Shown: in pieces, positions 6,184 to 14,200 of the stretch
Layout of the letters: every line of letters begins with the position of its first letter
Numbering within the stretch: position 1 is the first letter of the stretch
Source of the DNA: an archaeon
Lineage (GTDB): Archaea > Asgardarchaeota > Hermodarchaeia > Hermodarchaeales > Hermodarchaeaceae
DNA: 17,731 nucleotides
Direction: 5' to 3'
Assembly (NCBI GenBank): GCA_016550405.1
Contig: JABXGX010000238.1
Span: 1-17,731, forward strand
Made by a program: the position numbers and the translations under genes
Notes under the pieces: model-generated
What the model was told of the DNA's origin: nothing
Databases searched by the model: none
The model's input: the letters and a program-made list of their open reading frames with translations, nothing else

Positions 6184-6231
6184 TAATGTTAATTGTTTTT
6201 CTAATCAAGATTCATTTATGGTGTGATTATC

Positions 6232-7392
6232 ATGACGGAGCTTTCTTTTTTATCAGAAGTAGAACGCAAATTCCAGGCTGAAGCCCGTGAGTTTGTCCGA
6301 AAAACCTTAGCTCCTGTCGCTGAAGATATCGAGCAGGGCAAGGTCGAAGCCTGGGACATTATTCGGAAATTTGGAAAAGCGGGATACCTTGGTGCCCGGT
6401 ATCCCGTTGAGTATGGCGGAATTGCTAAAGGGCTCATGTATGAGGTTCTTGTAACCGAGGAGATCTGTGCTGTTCATGCCGGTTTTGATATGGCACGTGT
6501 TGCCTCTTGCATTCTGTTCGCACATCCAGTCTTTGAGTTCGGGACTGAAGAACAGAAAAAGAAGTATCTAACTCCTGTCGCCCAAGGGAAGAAAATTGGG
6601 GCTTTAGGCATCACCGAACCTAATGTGGGAAGTGATGTTGCTGGAACAGAGACAAGGGCAGAAAAACGAGGAAACACATATGTCATCAATGGTGAGAAAC
6701 GCTTCATCACAAATGGCCCTGTTGCCGATTATTTGTTATGTTATTCAGTGACAGATCCCAAGGTAAAAGCTAAACAAGGGATGACAGCTTTTATTGTGGA
6801 AACTAAATCGAAGGGCTTTGAGGTGGTCGAGGAGTATGAACTCCTTGGAATGCATGGTGCCCATGTCGGTCACCTCGCCTTAACAGATGTCGAAGTGCCT
6901 GAGGAAAATATTCTGGGAGAATTGAATGGTGGATTTCGTGTTGTGATGGCTGGTCTCGATGCGGAACGGACAATTCTTGCAGCGGAGATGAATGGTGTGG
7001 CACGAGCTGCCATGGAGGAAGCGGTGCATTATAGTAATCACCGAGTTCAGTTCCGTCGAAAGATTCGAGAGTTTGAAGGTGTTAGTTTCAAAATCGCAGA
7101 TATGGCTGTAAATCTTGAAGCCGCGCGGTTACTTACTTTCAAAGCTGCCCGTATGATAGATGCAGGAAAACATGCAACTAAGGATGCGGCGATTGCCAAA
7201 TTGTATGCTTGTGAAAAAGCCATTGAAACGGCTACTGATGCACTCCAAGTGCTTGGTGGAATTGGATATACAAAGCAACGTCCGGTTGAACGGTTTCTCC
7301 GTGATGCTCGGTTAATGACTATCGGTGGAGGGACTGCAGAGATACTTCGATATCTCATTCAGCGCGAAATCTTTCGTGAATACGATCTGTAA
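6232..7392 (+). CDS. Acyl-CoA dehydrogenase
   Basis: FAD-dependent acyl-CoA dehydrogenase of 386 residues from ATG 6232 (389 if the in-frame GTG at 6223 is used; GGTG at 6220-6223 is well placed as the ribosome site for 6232). In the longer numbering, signature 1 is GITEPNVGSD (129-138) and the C-terminal signature is GGIGYTKQRPVERFLRDARL (345-364), followed by IGGGTAEI. The usual medium-chain catalytic Glu position there is Gly, but E248 in GLDAERTILA matches the base position of isovaleryl- and long-chain-type enzymes, so activity is expected. It would oxidise an acyl-CoA to the 2-enoyl-CoA and pass electrons to an ETF. No ETF, thiolase or CoA ligase gene is in view, so the substrate is open. 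It has its own TATA box. Confidence 0.95.
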   Translation: MTELSFLSEVERKFQAEAREFVRKTLAPVAEDIEQGKVEAWDIIRKFGKAGYLGARYPVEYGGIAKGLMYEVLVTEEICAVHAGFDMARVASCILFAHPVFEFGTEEQKKKYLTPVAQGKKIGALGITEPNVGSDVAGTETRAEKRGNTYVINGEKRFITNGPVADYLLCYSVTDPKVKAKQGMTAFIVETKSKGFEVVEEYELLGMHGAHVGHLALTDVEVPEENILGELNGGFRVVMAGLDAERTILAAEMNGVARAAMEEAVHYSNHRVQFRRKIREFEGVSFKIADMAVNLEAARLLTFKAARMIDAGKHATKDAAIAKLYACEKAIETATDALQVLGGIGYTKQRPVERFLRDARLMTIGGGTAEILRYLIQREIFREYDL

Positions 7393-7419
7393 AAGGACCT
7401 GTTGTCAGGAAGACAGTAA

Positions 7420-7428
7420 CTTAAAATA
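7420..7428 (+). promoter_or_regulatory. Weak TATA-like element before the first MFS gene
   Basis: CTTAAAATA lies about 40 bases ahead of the TTG start and would place a transcript start near 7452, just before the GAGGAG ribosome site. The match is imperfect, and read-through from the dehydrogenase gene is the alternative. Confidence 0.3.
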
Positions 7429-7468
7429 GCCCACAGACCTGCTGCCTTTTCGAATTGAGGAGAGTTCT

Positions 7469-8770
7469 TTGAGCCGCATTATAAGAGAAGATGCCCTAGG
7501 TTATTGGCAACGCATTCGCCAATTTACACCAAATGCTCAAAAGCTCATCATTGCCAATGTACTCCGAGCTTTTGGGTGGGGTATTGCTCAAACGCTCTTC
7601 AATCTGTACCTTCTCAGCCTAGGCTACAATAACGCCTTTGTTGGCAGCTTGATGTCCATTAATGCCTTCACAATGGCTCTCTGCTCTTTGATTATGGGAC
7701 CTGTGGTATCGCGATTTGGGACTAAACGATCGCTCATACTAGCAGCTTTCATCATGTTTGGAGCCTCAACCAGCCAAGTAGTATTTCCAATAGCCACTAT
7801 CCTACATATAGCCGCTGTATTTAGTGGACTTGGATCAGCAATGCTGAATGTCGCCTTTGGACCCTTCATGACCAAGTTTAGTACACCCTATGAACGAACC
7901 CACCTGTTTGGCACCTCCCAATCTGCAACTATTCTTAGCTCCTTCTTTGCGAATACCCTAGCAGGCTTTCTACCAGGTCTATTCGCCATAACCTTCGGAT
8001 TTCCAATTGATAGCGCCATCTCATTCCAATGGGCCCTTCTTGTTCAGATTATCCCATTTTCACTAGGATTTATTCCGCTCCTCCTAATTCGTGAAAAAGA
8101 TCAATTTCCAATTTTAGACCCCCGAAATGACACTGTAGAAATTGAGCCAGTTGAGAAAAAGGAAATCAAAAAACTCCTCCTGAAGTTTGGGATTGTTAAT
8201 GCGTTCATTGGTCTAGGTGCAGGCTTTGTAATTCCTTATCTGAATATCTTTTTCTGGGAATTTTATAACCTTCCCACATTCATGGTGGGCCTAGTACAGG
8301 GCTTAGGCTCTCTCTCCGTTGCAGCAGGTGTTTTTCTATCACCGGTCCTCTCAACTAGAATCGGAAAAGTCAAAACTGTTCTTGTAACCCAAAGCCTCTC
8401 ACTGCCTTTCCTCTTCTTCATTGCCGTCATCATCAATCCCTATGTTGCAATCACCAGCTACATCTTTCGCGTAGTTCTCATGAACGCTAGTGGACCCGTG
8501 GATAACGCGTTACGGATGGAATTAACTCCGGAATCTTATCGTCCACACATGAGCGCCGTATCAAGTTTTGCTTGGAACTTTCCTTGGGCATTTAGCACCT
8601 TAGTAACTGGTCCGCTATTTGACCAAGGACTGTATCTCATCCCCTTCTGGTTTACGCTAACAAGTTATTCAGCTTCAACCGTGATTTACGCGGCGTTCTT
8701 TTGGAATATCGAAAAACGCCAGAAAAAACGAGAAAGTCCCGTAAGTGTAATTGTTGAAAAAAAAGGGTGA
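7469..8770 (+). CDS. MFS transporter, copy 1
   Basis: 433-residue major facilitator superfamily protein with about twelve hydrophobic segments in two halves, separated by a charged loop (about 208-236). The motif A-like loop between helices 2 and 3 reads GPVVSRFGTKRS (77-88), with a partial counterpart STRIGK in the second half. It starts at TTG 7469 behind GAGGAG. The N-terminus (about 1-25) is cytoplasmic and contains RQFTPNAQKLI. It is clearly paralogous to the transporter at 9871: both share FNLYLLS, ERTxLFGTSQ, FFWEFY.LPT, RMEL.P and LFDQGLYLIPFW. The substrate is unknown; the PadR neighbour fits a drug or toxic-compound efflux role, but this is inference. The last nine residues are Val/Lys-rich (VSVIVEKKG). 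Confidence 0.92.
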   Translation: MSRIIREDALGYWQRIRQFTPNAQKLIIANVLRAFGWGIAQTLFNLYLLSLGYNNAFVGSLMSINAFTMALCSLIMGPVVSRFGTKRSLILAAFIMFGASTSQVVFPIATILHIAAVFSGLGSAMLNVAFGPFMTKFSTPYERTHLFGTSQSATILSSFFANTLAGFLPGLFAITFGFPIDSAISFQWALLVQIIPFSLGFIPLLLIREKDQFPILDPRNDTVEIEPVEKKEIKKLLLKFGIVNAFIGLGAGFVIPYLNIFFWEFYNLPTFMVGLVQGLGSLSVAAGVFLSPVLSTRIGKVKTVLVTQSLSLPFLFFIAVIINPYVAITSYIFRVVLMNASGPVDNALRMELTPESYRPHMSAVSSFAWNFPWAFSTLVTGPLFDQGLYLIPFWFTLTSYSASTVIYAAFFWNIEKRQKKRESPVSVIVEKKG

Positions 8771-8851
8771 AACCAGACGTAGTAAGGATCAATTAACCTT
8801 GAAATCCTGTAAACGATAGCATTAAATTTCTGAAGATAGTAGGTGAAAAGG

Positions 8852-8860
8852 TTTATATAT
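8852..8860 (+). promoter_or_regulatory. TATA box of the padR promoter
   Basis: TTTATATAT is a near-perfect archaeal TATA box. The expected transcript start (about 8883) falls inside the second of the three downstream inverted repeats, so occupancy of those sites would block RNA polymerase recruitment or initiation. Confidence 0.8.
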
Positions 8861-8910
8861 GTAGACCACTACATAGCTAAGTAGAGCTCTACATAAGTAG
8901 GTGACTACAT
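8859..8910 (+). promoter_or_regulatory. Three tandem PadR-type operators
   Basis: Three 16-base units share the form A(T/A)GTAG-N4-CTACAT: 8859-8874 (spacer ACCA), 8879-8894 (AGCT) and 8895-8910 (GTGA). The first is an exact ATGT-N8-ACAT, the recognised PadR-family box, and the others differ at one base. Units 2 and 3 abut. They run from the end of the TATA box across the predicted start site to the padR start codon, so PadR autorepression is the likely use. A partial copy, GTAGGTGA, also lies at 8839-8846. Confidence 0.8.
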
Positions 8911-8911
8911 A

Positions 8912-9484
8912 ATGGCATTCTGTGGCAGAGGTCGCATCAACACAAGTGAAGGCAGCATTAGTCAAGTTGAGCTCATCATTCTCGCCCTACTAAACCAAGG
9001 ACCCGCACACGGCTACCGTGTACTCCAAGGATTACAGGGAAAACTTGGCGGTTGGCGCCTGAAAAGCGGGACAATTTATCCCGCCCTCCATAGAATGGCT
9101 GAAAAAAACCTTGTTGAGAGCGAGCACGTGAGCCAAACGGATCGACCTGATGCTGTTGAGTACCAATTGACACCGAAGGGCAAGAGGGTCCTCGATGAGG
9201 CGCTTCGGAATCTTCGGTCAGGGTTTAAAGTGCAAGATCATTTCTGGCGATTCATTGGAACCAGCATCAATGGGAAAGCCCAAGATGATCTACTAGAGTG
9301 GAGTATGCGTGAACAGAGCCCGGCTGCTTTCATGGCGATGAAGATGCAATGTGATTATAAACCGGGGCATTGTACGCCACGCCATCTCCAATTTCTGAAA
9401 CAATACCGGGAGTATCTTAAACGCGAACTCAAATGGGTTGAAAAAAAACTTACTAATTTGAAGAGCTCTGAAGAACCAGAATAG
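8912..9484 (+). CDS. PadR-family transcription regulator
   Basis: 190-residue PadR regulator. The winged helix (about 17-92) shows all family marks: LIILALL, GPAHGYRVLQGL, SGTIYPALHRMAEKNLVES and the wing VEYQLTPKGKRVL. The C-terminal part is helical and Lys/Glu-rich (about 160-185), as in the PadR dimerisation helix. The N-terminus begins MAFCGRGR. PadR proteins are mostly repressors of efflux or detoxification genes that respond to aromatic compounds or drugs. Here the gene sits between two paralogous MFS transporters and is preceded by three matching operators, so autoregulation and control of at least the downstream small gene, perhaps also the second transporter, are inferred. The ATG at 8912 is preceded by AGGTGA inside the third operator. 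Confidence 0.93.
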   Translation: MAFCGRGRINTSEGSISQVELIILALLNQGPAHGYRVLQGLQGKLGGWRLKSGTIYPALHRMAEKNLVESEHVSQTDRPDAVEYQLTPKGKRVLDEALRNLRSGFKVQDHFWRFIGTSINGKAQDDLLEWSMREQSPAAFMAMKMQCDYKPGHCTPRHLQFLKQYREYLKRELKWVEKKLTNLKSSEEPE

Positions 9485-9497
9485 AGGTGAATCAGCT

Positions 9498-9695
9498 ATG
9501 TGTGGAACAAAAGAACATGCCTTTGGATTCAGAGCGATGGCTCCGTTCATGAGTCATATGTGCTGTGGTCCAGGATATGAGCCCAGCAAGGAAGCCCAAA
9601 TCAAGAGCTTAGAAGCAATGAAAGCTCGTCTTAAAGACTACATTAACCACATTGACGAACGGATAACTGAGCTTGAAAAAGAAGAGAAAAAATAA
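9498..9695 (+). CDS. Small Cys-rich coiled-coil protein next to PadR
   Basis: 65-residue protein in two parts: a Cys/Met/Gly-rich head with MCGTKEHAFGF and HMCCGPGY (C2, C22, C23), and a charged helical tail (about 31-63) with heptad-like Leu/Ile spacing, likely a coiled coil. It has a good AGAGGTGA ribosome site and starts 13 bases after padR, so the two are co-transcribed. Small archaeal proteins with a Cys/Gly head and a coiled-coil tail are known beside regulators but have no agreed function. The cysteines could bind a metal or respond to redox, and the coil could pair with the PadR C-terminal helix; both are inference. It is probably cytoplasmic, since no membrane segment is seen. Confidence 0.8.
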   Translation: MCGTKEHAFGFRAMAPFMSHMCCGPGYEPSKEAQIKSLEAMKARLKDYINHIDERITELEKEEKK

Positions 9696-9729
9696 GAAGC
9701 ACATAGAAATCTCGGGGCCCATTACAAAT

Positions 9730-9755
9730 TGCGACGTCGCATCTTCTTTTTTCTT
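9730..9755 (+). terminator. 12-base palindrome followed by a T-tract
   Basis: TGCGACGTCGCA (9730-9741) is a perfect palindrome followed by TCTTCTTTTTTCTT. The T-tract alone fits an archaeal terminator for the padR unit. The palindrome without a loop could instead be a protein-binding site. Confidence 0.45.
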
Positions 9756-9808
9756 ATACCTTCACAATCTTTTATTAGGCAAACTACATCGCTGGATGCA
9801 GTACGCCA

Positions 9809-9818
9809 CTTTATTTAG
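9809..9818 (+). promoter_or_regulatory. Candidate TATA box for the second MFS gene
   Basis: CTTTATTTAG stands about 60 bases before the TTG start and would give a transcript start near 9843. Upstream, ATTAGG-CAAA-CTACAT (9774-9789) keeps the right half of the padR operator and could be a degenerate PadR site. Confidence 0.4.
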
Positions 9819-9870
9819 AAGACGGATACTGGTCCGTGACCGTTTTTCGTAGTTCTGGAGGAACCACCTA

Positions 9871-11193
9871 TTGAATCTCACCCACGGAATTAGCTCGGAG
9901 GCATCTGCTTATATGAAACGGGTTCGAGAGTTCACTCCAGATGCCCGAAAAATCATTATTAGCCAGGCAGTTAGCCGTCTTGGTTTTGGCATCTATCAAG
10001 CCATCTTCAACCTATACCTTCTTTCCATCGGGTTTTCGACAACATTTGTAGCAGGACTCCTTTCACTTGGGCTTTTTACAATGGCTATAGGGGCTTTAAT
10101 ATCCGGTCCCTACACCTCGCGGATCGGCGAAAAATATGCTCTGATTCTTTCAGGAGTCATTATGGCTATCGCGGCTTCTATGCTCATCGTTTTTCCAGTC
10201 CCAAGTATTCTCATCATGATGATCGTACTTTTCTACTTCGGAAATAGTCTCTCCATTACCTCTTATAGTCCCTTGGTAGCCCGAAGTAGCACCTCGTTTG
10301 AGCGAACCTATTTATTTGGGACCTCCCAGGCAACTCGAATCGGTACAAGCTTCGTTGGGAGTCTGCTTGGTGGTTTTTTTCCAGGAATTTTTGCATTACT
10401 GCTAGTTGTGCCAATCGATAGCCCCGTTACTTTCCAGATTACATTGATTATCTGGGTGATAGCGAGCATTATGGGGATAATTCCTTTACTTGGTCTAAAG
10501 GACACAAATAACTCAGCAGAGCATATGACAAATAATCTCGTTAACCGTAATATTCCATCTAAACTTGAACCAACTGGACGAGTTAGCATCGTAGCCCGAT
10601 TTGTGATTTGCAGTATCTTAATAGGGTTGGGTGCGGGACTGATTGTTCCTCTAATTAATGTGTTCTTCTGGGAATTTTATGAGCTTCCGACATATTTAGT
10701 CGGGCTGATAATCGGTCTTGGGCAAGCAACAATGGCAACCGGTGTTCTTTTATCTCCAATTCTGGCAACCCGGATCGGGAAGGTTCCATCAGTTGTACTC
10801 ACTCAAGTCCTTTCCCTCCCTTTCATAATTCTACTTGCAGTAGTTATCAATCCGATTGTTGCCGTTGCTAGTTATCTGCTCCGTGGAGCTCTAATGAATG
10901 CTGCAATGCCAATAGGCCAAACCCTACGAATGGAGTTAGTACCAACTAGTTGGAGACCAAATCTTCAGGCACTTAACAGTTCAGCAATGAGTTTCGGGAG
11001 AGCAACCAGTGTTCAGTTTGCAGGTCAGCTCTTTGACCAAGGACTCTATCTCATTCCCTTCTGGTTAACCCTTGGGTTTTATGGCCTACAAACCTTTCTC
11101 TATTCTCTCTTTTTCTGGAATGCAGAAAAACACAGGGACATAGATTTGGAGAATTCAACCCGGTTTCAACCAGAAGAATTTAATGAGAAATAA
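9871..11193 (+). CDS. MFS transporter, copy 2 (paralogue)
   Basis: 440-residue major facilitator superfamily protein, about twelve membrane segments, with a central charged loop (about 208-235). It begins at TTG 9871 behind GGAGG at a normal distance. The motif A-like loop is GPYTSRIGEK (79-88). It aligns along its whole length with the transporter at 7469, sharing REFTPDA/RQFTPNA, IFNLYLLSIG, ERTYLFGTSQ, the pair GLGAG and FFWEFYELPT, RMELVP and LFDQGLYLIPFW. The two probably arose by duplication and then diverged, with the PadR unit now between them. The substrate is unknown; export of a compound sensed by PadR is the simplest model. The acidic C-terminal tail (about 418-440) is cytoplasmic. 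Confidence 0.92.
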   Translation: MNLTHGISSEASAYMKRVREFTPDARKIIISQAVSRLGFGIYQAIFNLYLLSIGFSTTFVAGLLSLGLFTMAIGALISGPYTSRIGEKYALILSGVIMAIAASMLIVFPVPSILIMMIVLFYFGNSLSITSYSPLVARSSTSFERTYLFGTSQATRIGTSFVGSLLGGFFPGIFALLLVVPIDSPVTFQITLIIWVIASIMGIIPLLGLKDTNNSAEHMTNNLVNRNIPSKLEPTGRVSIVARFVICSILIGLGAGLIVPLINVFFWEFYELPTYLVGLIIGLGQATMATGVLLSPILATRIGKVPSVVLTQVLSLPFIILLAVVINPIVAVASYLLRGALMNAAMPIGQTLRMELVPTSWRPNLQALNSSAMSFGRATSVQFAGQLFDQGLYLIPFWLTLGFYGLQTFLYSLFFWNAEKHRDIDLENSTRFQPEEFNEK

Positions 11194-11209
11194 TTTCCCA
11201 AAACTGAGA

Positions 11210-11218
11210 CTTTATTAA
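11210..11218 (+). promoter_or_regulatory. TATA-like box before the C11 protease gene
   Basis: CTTTATTAA lies 55 bases before the start codon and predicts a transcript start near 11243, followed by a GGGAGAT ribosome site. Confidence 0.45.
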
Positions 11219-11272
11219 GGGGAAGTCATTACGAAACATTGAATGGTCATGTATTCGGCGGGAGATTAGATC

Positions 11273-14200
11273 ATGCCATCATGGAAATCCACCATTACGT
11301 TAATGCTTTTGCTAGTTTTGACATTTCCTGCTTTGACTAGTCTGGCAACACCACTATTTCCAAATGCTCTAAATAGTACCAAAACAATTGAGGCATTAGA
11401 ACGAACCTATCCCGAGTCTAATTCGTTTTCTCCAACAGAGAAAGAAATTCCGGTTCCAGATGTCCCTTGGTTTAATACCTCCTGGGATTATCGAAAAGCC
11501 CATGTTATTGAAGGATCAACCTATGGAGCACTAACCAATTATCAGCTTCGATTTGAGGTGCACCGTAGCCCTGGAATTGATTCCGGTGCTACCGTCTACT
11601 GCAGTTATAATTGTATAATGACTTTTCAAGATCTTCGATTTACTGAGAGTGATGGTGTTACTTTATGCAGTTATTGGATTGAGGAGATTATCACTTCTCC
11701 AGAAAGGATTGCATACGTGTGGGTGAAAATTCCTTTTATCCCCGCTTATCCCGGTAATACTTCTATCTTTCTATATTACGGGTATAGCCACGCATTAAGT
11801 ATTAGTGATATTGATGCAACTTTTGATGCCGCCTGTGATATGGAAGAAGGGAATCTTAGTGATTGGGATGGCAGTTGGGGAACCGCTACACATTCAGCCT
11901 CTGGGCTCTATGCACATAGTGGGTCATATAGCCTAGCAATGACTCCAGCCTCAGGCTTACCGAATTCCTCAGGTCGCTTTTTAGATGTATCGATTTTTGA
12001 TAACTATCACGCGTATCGAGTCTGGTTTTATGATACGGGTACAACTACATTATGGAAATCAACTAACGCGATTCTTTCTGATGGTCCAACCGATAATTAC
12101 AAAGTCTACCTAGGCTGCGCGGGTCATGAAGCGAATTTTTCTTACTGGGATGGTAGCACATGGATGGAATCAAATATTCCTCGAAGCACAGGATTCCACT
12201 ATTATGAGTTTCGACACCTTGATATGACAACTTTTCTTTATGTCGATGAGCACTTAATCCATACGAGTATACGACTTAATGAACCATCTTTGGATCAATT
12301 TCGGGTGTATATATACCGTGGATACCCAGAAGCTAGCTATTTTGATGACCTAATTGTTCGAAAATGGGTGACGCCTGAACCTATACATTTAGGATGGATT
12401 CTTACTGAGCTGCTATCCCTCCGATGGGAAGACGCTCCATCAAATCAAATAATTTATTTTAACAACCATTTTGTATATGATTTGAATGCTACTCCGGAAG
12501 CACTAGTTGACACTTGGGAAATCAATGATACGATCAATTTCGCCATAAATAGCCATGGCACTATAACAAATAACACCTATCTTTTTCCTGGCATTTATGG
12601 GATCTATGTCCGCGTTAACAGCACCAAAGGAGACCTTCTTGAAGCAGCCTTCTCGGTACTAGTGATAGAACAACCCATACAATCAGATTGGACAGTCTTA
12701 GTATATTTAGATGGAGATAATGATCTCGAAGAATTCGCATTTGACGATTTGAATTCGATGGAAACAATTGGATCGACACCAGATGTCAAAATTATTGTCT
12801 TGGTGGATTTCCGGTATGGGGCAGATGCACCCTTTTCTGGTGCTCGATGTTATGAACTCACTCAGGACGCCGATCTGAACACGATTGCCTCCTCCCAACT
12901 TATTACAACCCTACCATCTGAACCTGACATGGGTGATTGGCAAGTGCTTCGTGATTTCATTGTTATCGGACAAGCATATGCACCGGCTGACCATTATTTA
13001 CTAGTTCTTTGGGATCATGGAGCTGGTGCTTTTGGCGTATGTGCTGACGATACTAGCAATGATCGATTATCGATTCCTGAAATCCATCAAGCGCTAAGTG
13101 GTCCTCAAGTCCAACATCTAGATATCGTTGCATTTGATGCTTGCCTGATGGGACAACTTGAGGTGGCTTATGAAATCCGATATACCACGGATTTAGTGCT
13201 ATTTTCCGAGGAAAGCATTCCATTGACTGGTTTCCCTTACGAAGACATTCTTCTGAACCTTACAACCTATCCTGAGTCGACACCCAAAGCTCTAGCATCA
13301 AGCATGGTCTACTACTACATCACTGCCTATGACGTGGGAGGCCGTTACTATGACCCAATGTATAATGACATATGTCTTTCCGCCATCGAAACCTCCCATC
13401 TTTTTTCGGTTACCCAGGCCCTCGACCAACTTGCCCAATATTTAGTAGGAATTGTTTCAAATGCCGATTCATATGAAACCATTTCAATTGCCAGAGCAAG
13501 TAGTCAGGGTTTTACGTGGGCGAATTTTATCGATCTTTATTCCTTTGCTTCAAGGTTGGAGATAGAGTTAGCCAATCCTTCATGGCCCTATAACCTTGCC
13601 TTAAGTCTCTATGAGGCAATTGATAATGCAGTGTATGAGGAGCTGCATCTTGCAGGAGTTGCTGACGCACATGGATTGGGGGCTGTATTTGGATCCTATG
13701 GAACCTACCAACTTGCCCTAGCAGATAATACGGAATGGGATGAGTTCATGGAGGCTTTCATTGATATAGGCTCCTCCTTAAGTAATGCAATACCACTAAC
13801 TGAGAACATTGGTTATCTTGGACCCCCAACGCTCCATTGTGGTTATCTTGATGGACCATATGACTCAGTGTACTTTGTGTTTACAGCACAAGAAACAGGT
13901 ATGTATACCTTCACTTTAGATGCAGCCTGGTCACAGTACACCTCGGATTTCGACTTATACATCTACGATGACCATGGGACGGAGCTTGCTGAATCTATTA
14001 GTCCTTCTTCATCTGAATCAATTGCCATCTACCTCTCAGCCGCCAATACCTACTATGTCGAAGCCTATTCCTACGATAGCGGCGAGGGAGGTATAGGTGT
14101 GTTCTACCTCAACATGTATGCACCATCAGGACCGGGTCCTGGTCCCTTTCCAATCTTTCCCCTAATTCTCTTCATTTTCATTGGAATCAGCATCTTCTTT

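Noticed and set aside
6223..6231. GTG at 6223 as the dehydrogenase start
   Set aside because: GGTG at 6220-6223 is well spaced as the ribosome site for ATG 6232 and would overlap a start at 6223, so the ATG is preferred.
8786..8802. Imperfect palindrome AAGGATCAATTAACCTT after the first MFS gene
   Set aside because: Only the outer four bases and a few inner positions match, and no T-tract follows. It is too weak to call a terminator or operator.
8839..8910. A short CRISPR-like or microsatellite array from the repeated GTAG and CTAC words
   Set aside because: The units are inverted repeats of 16 bases with only 0-4 bases between them, at a promoter; they fit operators, not repeat-spacer structure.
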